Shown: positions 46,585 to 59,921 of the stretch, one piece after another | Layout of the letters: each line of letters starts with the position of its first letter | Numbering within the stretch: position 1 is the first letter of the stretch | Source of the DNA: Endothia cerciana | Taxonomy: Eukaryota > Ascomycota > Sordariomycetes > Diaporthales > Cryphonectriaceae | Assembly: GCA_026119935.1 (NCBI GenBank) | Contig: JALRMH010000040.1 | Coordinates: 307,684 to 371,683 of the forward strand | Direction: 5' to 3' | Length of the DNA: 64,000 bases | The notes under the pieces: generated by a model | Told to the model about the DNA's origin: nothing | The model's input: only the letters and a program-made list of their open reading frames with translations | Databases searched by the model: none | Translations under genes and position numbers: made by a program

Positions 46585-48338
46585 CCTGCCTAAAACCGAC
46601 CAGATAAATCCTCGGCGAAAGGGAAGGGAAAGAAGAAAGGTAGGCCCCGAAGTCTTATGGGAACCCGAGAGAACAGACGGCAGAAGTCTCGAGGTGAGGG
46701 GGGGAATAGGAAATTTCTCCTTTTCTTTTTTTGTGGGTGCCGTCGCGAGGTGGCAAGAGTGTTTTGGGGGGGGGGGCGGTGCGCAGAGGTTTGCTGGCTG
46801 GAGAGCGTGGGTTACCGCCGATGAAGGTCGCTGTTGTTGTTTTTTGAAGGGTGAGCCTGAGTGAGCTTTGCGCTTGCGGGTGAGAGAGCGCGAGAGGTGA
46901 GGTTACGCGCTGGTGGGGCAGGCTTAGGTAAGCGCGACGGGAAGGGGGTTGGTCATCCCTGCAGGCGTGTGGGGATGCGAGCCTTGGGGGGATCTCCCAG
47001 CGGTGGGATCAGAGATTCAGGATAAAAGGGTGGCGTCACTGGGCTGTTGGGACGGTTCTCTGCGATGGTGGAAGATCCATATGAAACATTCTTTAGGAGC
47101 GGACCAAGGTTCAGTCTCAGGATCCTCCTGTGGGAACGAGACTCGGTACTTGGGCATCCCTCTCCCGCACTGGAGCCTCGCGCCAACGGGTAATATTGCA
47201 TCACAAGAGGTATGGTATGTATGTATGTATGCTTTTGGCGGCAGATCAAACACCACCAACCGGCGAGACCAGTCTCCCGAAGCACATTTTCTTCAACATA
47301 ATTTTTCCGTCTTGAGACAATTTCTTATGTAAAAATACCTAGAATTAAAATACTCGTGCGTCCGTATCGGTTATTGAGGTCGATACCTGCATTTTGGATC
47401 CGGTGTGCCCGTTGTTGTCTGCTGTGTGTCTGTGGTGACATTTTTTCTCTTTGGCTTTTTGGTTTTCCGCCATTTTTTTCTTCTTCTTTTTTTGGTTTGC
47501 ATTTCTTCGTGACGCGTTCCTTGTAAGGGGGAGTGTATGTGGTCGGCACAAGAGGAAACCATCATCACCAAGCCTCCGCTCTCCATCGTTCGGTAACCAG
47601 ACCAGATCCTCGGAAGAAGTATACCCACCAGCAACTCATCGTGTGATCATCGAAGGTAGACAGACACATGAAGCGAAAGGCCGAAAGAGAAGGGGAAAAA
47701 AAGAAGAAAGAACAAAAGAAGAAGGGAAGAAAGCGAGGCATTGATAAGAGGGGCTCAAACGCAGATAGCACAAGGAACAAATAACATGTAATCAACAACT
47801 TTGGGGGTATCCTTCAACTTGTTTCTGGGTTCGTTAGGTGATGATGTCATCCATGCAGTCTTTAGTGAAAGAAGAGAGAGGAAATAATCCATCTGAAAAG
47901 GCCGTGATCCCTTTACCTTGTCCGCTTCCCCGTCCTGTCCCTGTCCCGGTCCCGGTCCCCGTCCCGGTCCCCGTCCCCTTTACCGTTGCCATCCACCGTC
48001 GCAGTGCCGCCCAACTTGTGCGGAGAGCCATAGCCAAGCTCAGCGAGCCGCGCAAGGACATGCCCAGAAGACCTCAAATGGTTTCGAAAGAGTGCAGTTG
48101 GCAAGTGTTGCCCGAACCGGGAAAGGAACCAGTCGGACAGAACCGGTCACCGGTGCTCCTCGCCGAGAATCTGAACAGAACTCCAACATCCATGCCATAG
48201 ATGCGGAGAGAACGTGGGTAACGTGGGTATTCGAAATCTTTCCTGTACGTGCGGTCGTGACGTCGTGATCGTGAAGAACAAAGGGGAAAGTCTCCCTCAG
48301 TCGGGTGGCAGACAGACTGGTCGTGCCGACCATCTCCG
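46585..48338. other. Intergenic region between LSM2 and HAP2
   Basis: LSM2 promoter at the left and HAP2 3' UTR at the right. Contains T-rich stretches near 47440-47510 and an A/G-rich tract near 47690-47740. No gene recognised. Confidence 0.5.
47934..47978. repeat. (GTCCCN)n hexanucleotide repeat
   Basis: About seven units of GTCCCG/GTCCCC/GTCCCT; translations across it are alternating Pro-Val or Gly-Thr/Arg-Asp repeats and not genes. Confidence 0.9.
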
Positions 48339-49253
48339 TCATTCCTCATCATCCTCGTCATCCTCCAGACTGTCCGTGTCGGTCTTGACCTTCTTGTTCG
48401 ACGTGTCCGAGCCCGCCACAGACTTCCGCTTCGTGCCTGACTTCGCAGACCCACCGTCCTCCTCGTTCTCGTTGTTGGCCTCGGCACCTTCGGCCTTCTT
48501 TCTTTCGATCTCGGCAACTTCGTCCGCCGTCAAGAACCTGCCACCGGGACCCCGAGGTCGGCGCATGGCGTGGTTATGACGAGACTCGTGTAGGTACGGC
48601 TTCCGGCCTTTGCTAGTCAGCCGCAGCGCCTCTTCCAGTCTTTGCCTCGCCACTCTCCGCTTCAGGATCCGATGAAACTGCTTCGCGTTGACGTAGAGGG
48701 GCGACTCCTCCTGCCCGCCCTGTGGCATCTCAGGCGACTGAGGGTGTTGCATTGGCTGAGCTGGGGGCATGGGAGGCGCAACAGCACTCCGGCCAGCCGC
48801 GTGGTTCATGATGGCCTGCGGGTTTGGGATACTAGGGCTAGTGACCTGGCTCATCCTCCTCTGCGGCATGCTGTTCATCTGCTGAGGTGACCTTGGATCC
48901 CGTGGCTTCTCCGCCTTTACCCCCATCCTGGGGGATGTCTGTTGCATGTTCGCCTCCGAAGACATTGGGTACGCGTAGCCTGACCCGGAGGCGGCGGCCG
49001 TTGCGGCCATAGCGGCAGCCTGAATGCCGGGAACTCCATACTGCATGCCTTGCGGCATGCCATATCCCTGTTGATACATCGCGTGGCCTTGGGTGGGGGT
49101 TGTTCCCTGCTGTGACGGAAGGACTGGCGATTGTTGAATATGTGCACTCTGCGGCGACGTGATGCTGTTGGCACCAGCCGAGCTAGGATAGGCCGTCGTG
49201 ATGTGAGGCTGCGTATTCTGCGGGTTATGCTGATATTGCGCGTACTCCATCAT
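48339..49253 (-). CDS. hap2: HAP2/NF-YA, CCAAT-binding complex subunit
   Basis: Sequence-specific subunit of the heterotrimeric CCAAT-binding factor, which in fungi controls respiration, iron and nitrogen genes. 304 residues from the Met at 49253 (MMEYAQYQ). An in-frame Met at 49301 is possible, but the sequence between resembles a leader, and a CAG just before the chosen start could be an intron acceptor, so the start is only moderately certain. The N-terminus is Gln/Pro/Met-rich (activation type). The conserved core is at ~183-241: subunit-binding helix YVNAKQFHRILKRRVARQRL, linker, and DNA-contact segment RKPYLHESRHNHAMRRPRG. The C-terminus is acidic with a basic nuclear-localisation-like cluster (SNKKVKTD). 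The core is fully conserved. Confidence 0.95.
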   Translation of the reverse strand: MMEYAQYQHNPQNTQPHITTAYPSSAGANSITSPQSAHIQQSPVLPSQQGTTPTQGHAMYQQGYGMPQGMQYGVPGIQAAAMAATAAASGSGYAYPMSSEANMQQTSPRMGVKAEKPRDPRSPQQMNSMPQRRMSQVTSPSIPNPQAIMNHAAGRSAVAPPMPPAQPMQHPQSPEMPQGGQEESPLYVNAKQFHRILKRRVARQRLEEALRLTSKGRKPYLHESRHNHAMRRPRGPGGRFLTADEVAEIERKKAEGAEANNENEEDGGSAKSGTKRKSVAGSDTSNKKVKTDTDSLEDDEDDEE

Positions 49254-52021
49254 GCTTGCTGGTGGGTAGGCTCCGTGGCTCCGCCGTTGATCGCACAGCA
49301 CAATTTGAAGATCGGTTCGCGAATATGTCGACGGGAGCCGGAAAGGTATTAGGGACGCACGAGCGAGTCGAGTCGAGCTATGGGGGGGGGGGGGGTAGAC
49401 TCCGGTAAGTCAGAGGAGGAATCCCGGTGTTAAAAGAAGGCCTCGCGATATGCGTTGCCGTACCGCCCCCAGAAGCAACGCGTTAGGCTGAATCGGAGGT
49501 CTGTCGTCACTGCGTACCCGTGAATCGGGCAGTGTGCACACCCAATCTATTGGATATGCGTGGATGCGCTGGCAGTTGTCAAGGTCGTAGCCGAACTGCG
49601 CAATTGGCTGCACCACGGCACATGCAAGTTGATGTATACGCGGGGCGAACACGGGTGAGTGGCTGAGAGCCCAAGGTTCCTGAGATAGGGCCTCGATTAC
49701 CGAGACCACGTGAGAATGAGACTTGGGCCGATATCAGCCTGGAGGAGGTCCGCTGAAAGCAGGCACCCACAGGTGACCGGAAGGACGGGCTTGTCACGAT
49801 GGCTACTTGCGGACCGTTGCGAGAAGCTCTGACGGAACAGCTCACAGGATCTCGTTATCGAAAACCCTGGTCTGGGGTCCGGTGGTACGCTTGTAGTTGA
49901 CTCGTGGGGTCTCTCTCTCTCTATCCAACCACGACTGGTATTAGTGCGTTTGCTTCAAAATGGGCATCAGATATATAGACCGGGATCTCGGAGGATGGGC
50001 GAGGGGCAAAACGGAGGATGAGGTAAATGGTAGGGGTGCTTCTTCGCGCCTTGGGCTCCCACTTGATGCGTTGGCATGCATGACGGCCCATGCACGAGCC
50101 AGGCCCACCATGTAAGCCAGCTCAACCCCGCGGTCCGGCACTGGTCTGGTCGGCACACTGCAAGCCCTAACAGATGAGGCGACAAGCAGGCTCGAAGGCG
50201 AGGGAAAAGCAAGACTCGGTTGTCAGAACTTGACTGCATAGGCGTTGTACCGCGCTGTTGAAGAGGGCGTGCATGCAGGCCATCGACAGCGCACGCAGCC
50301 TAGTGTCCATGGCCTGTCGGCCTGCCTCACCTGAGCGGCCGCGATCGCGTAGCACCTCAAGCGGCAGGCCGGAAGTCGGGTGGGGAGCAGAGTGCTGGCA
50401 CAGAGAGGACAGAAGCATCGGACTAGAGCGGGTGCACATGCTGTGTGATGTGAAGCCCGAGATGAACGCACTCGTCCAGGCTCTGAGACCCCGAGCCGAG
50501 GGCCACCCTCCCTAGCTGAAGCATGGTCTCAATGCTGGACACACTTGTGCCAGCGAGGTGAAGATGATCTCTGCACGGGTAGCATGCAGCTGACGCTGAC
50601 GCGGAGTGGAGTATATGGGGGAGCGGGAACGAGACTCCCAAGGGCCGACACGCCGCACATGCGAGACCGTTCACCCGTGGAGGGCTTCTCTCCAGGGCAC
50701 TATACCCGAGTCTTCGGGTGTGTGGGTGAGGGGTTTGCGAAAGGGTGGTGTACCGGCGCGAACGATGGCACCGAAGCTGGGCAGATCCGAAGAGGGGCAA
50801 CGAAGAGAGGGGGGCCTAGCGATGGAACGTACCGTTGTATCTCACGCCAACTACCCAGATGGGCCGACGGGGAGACCTCACCGGGGGTCAATATTAATGC
50901 CTGAGCTATAAGAAACCGCGTCAGCTTTGTACTTTGCTGGGTTCAGACGAGACCCGAGATGCCGCTGGTTCTTGACTATCATCTGCAGGGTGAAAGAAGA
51001 GGTGTCGCACAGGCGGCCTGGAAATGAGGTGTACTGAGGTGATGTATCGGCCCGCGGTCCAACGTACATGACTGAGCAAAAGGTTTGCGCGACGGGCAGG
51101 AATGGCTGGCTCCATCCGGATTGCAGTGGTGTGTGCTAGAGTGGGAATACCCCGAGTGACCACGCCGAAGAGGTGTGAAGAGGGTAAATAAGGAAAGCAG
51201 GACGGGGATGTGCCAAGTTGAACCACACTTACAGGCTGAATAGCCAAATACGCCCGGTGGATCTCGAGCAGGCACACTGTCGAGTGCGGCTCGGTGCTCA
51301 GAGGCCAAAGAACAAAGCGCAGTGGATGGAGGCACGTCGAGATTGTTGCGGAATGGGCTCCGCAGGCCGTCGCAATCACGGGATCGATGCCGGGGCCAAT
51401 AAAGGTGACGAAAGTGAAGTTCGCGATGTTGATAGGTCTTCAGTAGTCGCGGTAATGGAGGATACTCTCAGGGTGTCGCAAGGCCTGGGCAGAGACGGTG
51501 TTAGCTGATTTGCTGGGCACCTCCACCCGTTTTTAATTCCTGAATGCGCTGGGGCGGTGACTGGCTGGCGGCCCTAGGCTAGTGGGCTGTGTCGAGGGGT
51601 CCACACGCAGGCATGAAAAGGAACAGAGGGCCGTGCCATCAGCCTGTTGTCCCGAGCTGTGTAGCCAGTGGCCCGGACCTGGACAAGCCTGCTGGCGTCC
51701 AGGAGATGATATGAGGTGTCGAAAAGCTGAAGGCCACTTGGCGAGGCTCAGTGCTGGGGAGTGCTGTTCACAATTTCCCTCCCTCGATCCGACTGTCCGC
51801 ATGTCTGTCTCTGTCTCTTCTGCCAGGCCAGACCGAGCACCTCTTCAGCAGGTGCATCGGGGGCACAGGCACAGGCACAGGCGGCCGGGGGTTGAGACCG
51901 CTCGTGGCATAGCGCGATGCAGCAGCCAACATGCAGGCAGGGCTGACCAGCTTACATGGATTCTGGCGCCGCAGCGATACCCAACCTGCGGGGAGCCGAG
52001 GACGGCCATTGCTGGCTGACT

Positions 52022-52059
<38 letters not shown>

Positions 52060-55000
52060 ACATGGGCATGGCCAGCACGTCGGGAAGAGAGGAACCATCG
52101 CGGGAGGGAGACTGAGGGGATGGACGTATGCAGGCGGGTGAAATGCTTTATTACCTTGGTGAGGTTGCGTCAACACTCGATGTCGAATAGAGCTGACCCC
52201 GGGATGGTGAGGCGTGACTGTGCTGGACCCTGGACTCGGTGGGTGCGAACCCTTGATCGCGATGGGGAATTGGAGGCTGTCGACCCGCGCTGACGGAAGC
52301 CAATGGCGGGTGAGGTGAGTTGAGGCGAGGCTTGTCGAGAGGATCAAGGGACCGATTGGCGGACGAATGACCTCAGGGCGGAGCCGCGTGCTGTTCTACT
52401 GTATAGTTGTCTGCCTGTTTGAGTTGAGGTGACCCAATGGGCTGCCAATCCGATGCTGATCCGGGCGTGGTGGATATGATGATATGGATATGAAACTCAG
52501 CTCGGCCGATGGCGATGGCGACGGAAGCGCTGGCCCCAGGCTGGCTGGCTGGCTGATGGATTGACTGATGAGCTGACCGGGCTGATTGGTGTTGGGCAAG
52601 ATGAAGACCGTAATGGCGGCGGTGTCTGTATGTGTAGCAGACGCCTGGAAGCTCCTGGCACCTGCAGCAACCCGAGTTCAGCACACCGCTCGGCTCACGG
52701 GTGCAAGCCCAACAAGGTGGATGAGGCTCAACGAGTATCGAGCTCAGTAGCGGATCATGACGACCGTCGAAGGCGGAGGATATGAAGCTTATCGATGATT
52801 GGGTGCATGGGGAGGAAGGTGATGGATGGCGAATGATGATTGGTGATGATGGCGGACTCACAATGAGAACCAGACGCGATGGTCGCTGGTGATACTTCTG
52901 AAAATCAAGACTTCTTGGTCCCCTTCCTTCTTCTCCTGCCTTCTCTTCTTTTCTTCTTCCCCCTTTTTTTTTCTTCTTTTTTTTCTTCTTTCTTCTTCGT
53001 TTATTTAGGGGAAAGCAAGGAAAGAAGAAAGAAAAAAAAAAAGGTTTCGTGTTCCCGTTCCGGCAAACCGTCCAGTTCAGTTCAGTACAGTCCAGCCCAA
53101 TCTAATCAATTCAGATGGTCTGGGGGGTTGCTTTGTCTGACCAGGAAGCGGCACGCACTGATCAACAAAAGTGTCAAAATGCTGAATGAAGCGATCTGAT
53201 TCGGTCGCGAGATGGGTGTTGATGATTGGGTGCTTGGGGGGGAGTTTGGGTTTTGGGGCGGGCTGGGCGCGGGCTTGGACTGTGTGTTGCACTTCTGGAC
53301 AGCAGCAGAAAGAGGCTGTTTGATGTGCCAGGACGAAAGGGAGGGGGGGGTGGGATGGACCAAGGGACGAGATCAATTGGTCAGTTTGTTGGGAGGAGAG
53401 GTGGGGGGGGAGAAGGGGGCAGTGCAGGCCCGGTGAGCAAGCAGCAGGCAAGTTGGGAAGGACTGGACTTTTGGGAGGAGAGGGGAAACGAGGGATGCAA
53501 GATGATTCGAGGAAGGGGCGGGTGCTGCCTTCTTTATCGACCTGTCACTGGCTCAATCAGCAGCCAGGGGTGGGGTCGGGACCCACTTCCCTGTTGAAGC
53601 TCCCCCTGCCAGATAAATTTTCCCCCCTCTCTATTCCCAAGTTTCCACTCCGTGCATGGCATGGCACAGCACGCAGGTGCCCCCATACCTCGTAGGTACT
53701 GTACGGACCCAAGGTCCCTCCGGGAGCACAGTACACGGTACCTCAGCTGTGGTGTGGTGTGGGTGGGGGGGGGGGTAGGGTGAACTCGGACAACCGCAGG
53801 TCAGTCAGTACCTGGCCAGGGCAGGCCCAGCTTTGATCTCCTCGACCGGGGGGGCTGGCGCGGGGGCCTTCTTGCTGGGGTTGACGTCTGTAATAGTAAG
53901 GTTTAGGCCCAGGGCCTGGGCAGGGCTAGCCGAGGGCCTGACCCTTCCCTGAGAACCTTCGAAACAGCAGCCTTTCTGCAGCCTTCAGCAGATCGGTCAC
54001 ATCTGCCTGCCCGCCGCGAGGCATGACATGACGAGGATGTCTCTGGTTCCCCCTCCCACACAACACATACACAAAGCGTACTACTGTGTGATACAGTACT
54101 ACGTATGTATGTTCATGTGCCGGTGGTAATGGCTCCAGAAGTCCCGGGCAATATGATCGTCGCCCAGCCAGCTCGACCGGCCAACAGCCCACCAAGCTTG
54201 GGACGGGTTTTCAGAGACGAGGGGCCCCCCTGTCCATGACGGCAGATACCTCCTCTCTCGACACAGACAGAACTTCTGAGAAGCTCTCGTCTGGGGCGGA
54301 CTGGCCCTGAGGGTGACGCGTGCCCCATGCTGGGAGAGACCCCAACCTTTCGCACGGTGCGTTCTCCCATTACATGCTTATGGGGTGGGGGCCTCGTAGG
54401 CCGGCGGAGTACTGTACCTGCTCCGTACGCGACCATCCCTAACATCCACAGCTTCTTCAGGATCGGCCTCGCGCAAACGTGTTTTAGCCGTCCATCAGGG
54501 ACAGCTAGCTACCTCATCGACGACGGAGGGGCCTGCCCTGTGCCCTCCACCCCAACGCGCGACCAAGACAGAGGAGCCCGTCCCGGTCGGGACAGACTCC
54601 TAGGGACATCAGCTGGCCGAACTCAGCGCCCTCGCTAGCTAGCTTAGACCGTGCCCCATGGTGAGTGCACCCTCATCGCCGCATGTACATGACACGCTGC
54701 CTCACGCGTTACCGCTCCTATAACATAGTATGGATGATACTATGTATACCACGCAGGGCTTGCTCCCGCCTGGGCGGGTGGTGGGATGGTGCTGGGCATC
54801 TCTGCGGGGGGGCCATGCACCGACAACACGACACACTCAACGCGATGTCACTAGCAGATGCACCCATCTTGGTTGTCATTCCTTGTCTTGCCGATCGCTT
54901 TCCTCGGATCTTGGGCCTCTTATCTCACAGTCATGGGTGGGGACACGTGATCTACGACTTGGAATCTCCGGACGCCGCGCAAGGGCTGCAGGAGCCTACT

Positions 55001-58000
55001 ATTACTGCCGCGTCGACGTGATGGTATGGATGAACAACAGCCTCCCAGCCTGCTTACCGTGCCGGGGCTAACAGCTTCGAGGTGTAATGGCGCCAATGCG
55101 GGCCAGGCATTGCTGCAATGTCAGATCTGACCTGAATTGGACTCACAATCCCGCACTCTCCGCCACTGTGACGCAGCATTAAGTTTAGTTCTCTGCCCTC
55201 CCGGAAATGTCGGTGAGCTCACGTGGACGCCACGGCCGTCAAAGGTGATCCCTTCTTTTGTTCCTTAAAGCCAAGCCCTGAAGCGGTCTGCAGTCTTCAC
55301 CGGCGACGCCTTCATCATGAGGCAGACCTGGCGTATTCAGGATGAGAGCAGCCTGGCACAAGTGTGTTTCTCAACGAGGTCCGACACGGGGCCTCGCCGG
55401 AGGCACGCATTACCCCCAGAGACACTAGGTTCCCAGTGCAACCAACATACTGAGTTTTCAGGGCACTCCCCGGGTTCCCTGGACCCCGAGACGAGCATAC
55501 TGATGAGGAGCTTGCGGCTATCGCTGGTTTCGAAACGGCGGCAGTCCCCCTCCGCCCCTGCCACTCTGCGACACGGACACTACTGCAGCCCGTGCTCACC
55601 TTGCTTCTTTCAACTCTTCTCCTCCCAGCAATCCTGATGCGACCGGGTGTCTTCCTCGGAGCATTCGCGCCGTTGACTCTTGGACGTCGAGGTCCCGACA
55701 AGCTGAACTCTGGTGGTGGTGGCATATGTTGCTTGCCGGTCGAGGCAGTGCCGCAGCGTTCAACCCAGGGCACACAAACTCGAACCCTGCATCTGCGGAT
55801 TTCTTTCGGCAACTGCAGTGTCACCTGCACAAGGGCTTATGGTCTCATCGATCAGCAGCCTGGCCTCCGCGGGCTCGGGCCTCACCATCGCACGCCCCGA
55901 AAGAAAGCATCACTCGGTTGGACAAGGAGCGCCGGAATTTCTGACTGGTTGAAAAACACCTGCCATTTTCTGGCCAACAGGACTCGTCCGTTCCGCCTGC
56001 AAGTCGTGGGTCACAGGAACACGAGCTGCGGGTTGGCCAGCAATCCGGCACTGCAGCGGTTCGGCAGAACGGCCATCAAGAGGCCCACCCATGCTGAGGC
56101 AGTGACTTGCATTCTGCAGCGACCTGCAGAATATTCTTGGCAGAAAAAGAAAATGGGATCAGCAAGGTCTTCACGAAGGCCCAACCCGAACAGGCCGCTG
56201 TGCCGGGCTGACCCTTTGGTCACATGGAACATTTTTTTGCCTTCCCGTCTTCTCGGTTCTTGATCTGTCTAGCGTCATACTATGGTGCCTCATGTGCCAC
56301 GCAGATGCAACCTAGCATACATTGACGTCGGATTCGGGGGGGGGGGGGAGAGGGGGATGCCCGGGCTTGCGGCGCAGACACAATTGCACTTTTGACAGGC
56401 CCTGGCCCGCTTCCTAAACAACCTGTCAAATTGCGGCGTCTCATCCCGAGATATCCCTTACGTCTCTCAATCTCTTCGTCTCATCAATTCCTCAGCCTTG
56501 CAATTTTGAAGCATATAGCACTAAGCGCCGAGTGGTCGTCTTTACGACGTTCTCTAGCCAGAGGCGGTCAGATTAGACACACCAGGCCCACAGTGCGATC
56601 CGTTCTTGGTCGTCAGTGGGTGGTGGCGGGATCTGGGGTGGTGGCCCGTGAATCAAATCGTGGTTCGGAAACCCCCGCCTCGGGCGAGGCTCGCCAATGA
56701 TCGTCGAGTCCGGACATGGAGTCGCGGGCGCTGACCTCATCAACGGCGAGGAGCTCATGCGTGCCTGTCCTGGACGCAACTTGCTCCGGAGACTGGTGTC
56801 TCGCGGCAGCCTCATATGCCTCCCACCCTTCGGTTGGCGGAGACGACGTCAAGTGACGCGCGATCTGATGCATTGCAGAGGACCGGCGGCGGTTCGCTTG
56901 GGCATGCCAAGGGTTGCTTAAGTGCCTCTCACTGCAGCTTCGGGTCTTCCACAGGCGGTCTCCTCCAGAATAGCCGACTTGCAGACAGACTCAGGAAATT
57001 GAATCCCTTCTCAAGACGACCGTCCTCCACTCCCCCACCCCCTTCAAGCTCTCGTTCCGTCCCATCCCATCCACCTTGGACAAGTGTCAGAACTATAATG
57101 CGATTCATTCTGCGCCGGCGCGTTCTTTCCTTCACCAGGCAATTTAGACTCAGCCAATCATCAGCGAGAAATACGACTTGGATGATGATTCGGCACCACA
57201 TGGCAGGTCTGCTCACTACCACCACCACCGCCCGCGCCGGCATAGTCTAGACGGCCGCACTTGTGCCTGGGGGTTGTCTCACTCTGCTACGCTGTCCCCG
57301 CGGTGCAGCGCCGTGCCTGGCGTGGCTGACTCCTCTTTTGTTTCTGTCTGAAAGCCCCGTTCCTGCTGGGGATTGGCGCCCAGCTCGGGGAAAGGCTAGT
57401 GACGTCCGTGTTGGGCGAGGCTGGCGGTACGGTTAGGCCAAACGACCTTGTAGCCGCGTGTGCTCGCCTCACAGAGCCGGATTAGCCGGAACTCCGAGGA
57501 AGGAGACCCAGGGTATGTGTTGGTGAACACATGGCAACCGTAAGTGACAGCAGACCTGTCACAGCGAGGACACTAGCGATGGGCCTGACAGCTTCCATGA
57601 CACCGAAGGCGGACGCGGAACACCTGTGTTCCAGGGCCGCGGACCCGTCCCGCCTTATCATGGGGCCCATATCGTGCTGCCCATGTCTGGCCCCGGCGCT
57701 GGCGGATTTCCTTGAAAAAGCATTCAGGAGCGCCACGTTGTACGACGGCTCGGCAGCCTGTGTGGTCTTGCCCGTTTCAAGTAGTCTACCGAGACTTTGT
57801 GACCTGGCCTGGCCCACGCACCCCCAGTATCTGAGCCGGCTTCACTTCATATCAGAATGTCGATGAAGGGGATCCCACGCGCCGTGGCTACGGCGCGGCT
57901 GGTGTGGGCCGTCCGGCCTCAGCTCTCCGGGGAGAGTGGGTGTCTCGCGTGGTTCTCCCGTGTCTATACTTGAACCTACCAGATCGGGAACGGACGCCGA

Positions 58001-59921
58001 GACAATCTTCTCGGCTAGGGGGAATTACGTGATGATGACTACCAGGCCGCACACTGCGCGGCATGATCGGCCATGTCTTGTCGTATCTTGGATATATCGA
58101 CGATCGATGGGGTACCTCTCGTGTCGGAAATGAATGCTAACCTATGAAGTAGGAGGGGTCTGAAGTGAGACCCGATGCTCGGTTCGAACGAGTCCCGACA
58201 CGAAAGCTCGTCGGGAACAGGGTTATCGCGCGTGTCGTTTCTTGCCCTTTCACCCTACGATCAGCCACGAGGCCCAAAGCAAGTAAGAGTGTCGGGTCCC
58301 TCAATAGCAACATCCCTTGCGCGTTGTTGGGAGAATAAGAAGGAGGCTACTGATTGCGGGCGGGATCGGATATACAATATTGCGACCGTCCCTCTGGATT
58401 ATAAGCATCATGTTGCATGTTGCAATAATCAAGGGCAACAAAACGCTTTAGTGGAGCCCTTACAGCTTGAGCAGAGGACTGTAGGGCAGCCAAGTAACTA
58501 TCAGTTTATACCTCCCAGAGGATCCTACAAGCAAGTCATTCCAACAGGCCCATATGCTTAGTGTTGTTTATTGCAGAGGAGTAGATGGAAGGGCATTGAG
58601 GAATGAGAGGCCCTCGACCGCGGTGCCGCCCGCCAACCTTCGAGATCGGCCACGGGCGGTGGACTGGCATGTGGGTGACCAGTCAGGGACTTGGATAGAG
58701 GAGCTCAGGTGCTGTAGGTTCTTCCGGGGATCATGCATGTCAGGACCTGTTGTGCGAATTGACCTGATCCCATCGCTGACTAGGATGTAGATCAAAACCA
58801 CCACTACTATAGGGAGACCAGGTGGGCTCCTGGACTAGGCGGCTATGTCAAGACCGAGTATCGGGCAAGGAGGAGTATTTATGATGAGAAAACAGGCACC
58901 AAAGGTCTTCTGGAAGCCACGGGTGCTCCAGGTCGCTCGTTATAGTTTACCCCAGAGACTGCGTACCCGAGGACGACTATTTCTGGCCCGAGATCAGGGT
59001 ACTCTGTGACTTTGCAAGTGCAATCACCGAGGGGCGTCATGTAAGGGACATCCAGCCTCTGTCTTGATATGTCAGAACTGATGTGTCGTCTGCTCTGGTA
59101 GGATGTTTCTGGTGTGATCTGGCCTTCCAAGGATATTCGGCCGGTCGAGGTCATCGTAGTGATGTAGGTTGAGCAGGTCTGCAGTTGTTCAGGGCGGTGG
59201 ACTATTCTGCCTTACGAAGACATTGATCTGTACATTGACTAATTACACTCCAGGTCGCGCTTTCACTATAACTTTCAGGACTCTGCCGAGCCATGGGTAT
59301 GTTTCTGATCCATCACGCGATTGTGCTACGTCCCATGTTTTCTTGATGTAATTTCTTCTGTCCCGACGTTTGATGCCACTATTAGTCGAGCAAAAAAATG
59401 AAAATAAAAAAAAGGGAAAAACGAATAACTAGAGAGGAAAGAGGAGGGTGCTAATGCGTTGGTCCTGTAGCATATTACATGCTCCATAGCAAATCGTACG
59501 ACGTGGAACAATGGTCAGGGCTACGTCCGGAAAGGCCACCACGTCTACGCCCAGAACGAGAACCTGGCTGAGGGATATAAGGGTTGGCGTCAGTCGAACC
59601 GCAGACCAGATGCCAACCTACAATATCAGATACCCTCGAGACTCTTGCCACATCTGGTAAATCTTCCAAAAAAACATTCTTCCTTTGGATTGTCTCCGGG
59701 CCGAACTCTCTTTCTTCTATTTGCGATCCCGGCTCCCACGGCCTTCGAGATCTTCCGATGGGGCTCCCGCCAGTCGTTCTCTCTTTTCCTCTTGTATTTC
59801 TTCAACGAAACAGCAAATGGATCCTCCGACGCTCCGGTAGAAGCCGGGTGCGCAGGGCGCTTTCGTGGCCAGCAGAGACCACTGGCGGAGTGCCAAGTTC
59901 CGCTCTCGCCTGACCGAAATC
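49254..59921. other. 10.7 kb gene-poor region
   Basis: No convincing gene on either strand. The HAP2 promoter lies at the left end. G14 at 49382-49395 and G13 at 56336-56348 are present, as is a long C/T-rich tract at about 52920-53000 followed by an A/G-rich one. The longest frame (55592-56263, +, 223 codons) has a hydrophobic start but no domain-like order. A short frame near 57140-57240 containing KYDLDDDSAPHGRSAHYHHH looks protein-like but could not be joined to flanking exons. Confidence 0.5.
52022..52058. repeat. (ACAG)9 tetranucleotide repeat
   Basis: Nine tandem ACAG units with no interruption. Confidence 0.95.

Noticed and set aside
47934..47978. Pro-Val or Gly-Thr repeat proteins across the hexanucleotide repeat
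   Set aside because: Pure translations of a (GTCCCN)n microsatellite.
55315..56263. Overlapping frames of 171 (-) and 223 (+) codons
   Set aside because: The + frame has a signal-like start but no domain-like order, and both strands are open, as expected of GC-rich non-coding DNA.
58175..58205. Possible tRNA T-arm (GGTTCGAAC)
   Set aside because: The loop matches, but the conserved C after the loop and the acceptor, D and anticodon arms are missing. Similar checks at 4205, 19231, 23797 and 59590 also failed.
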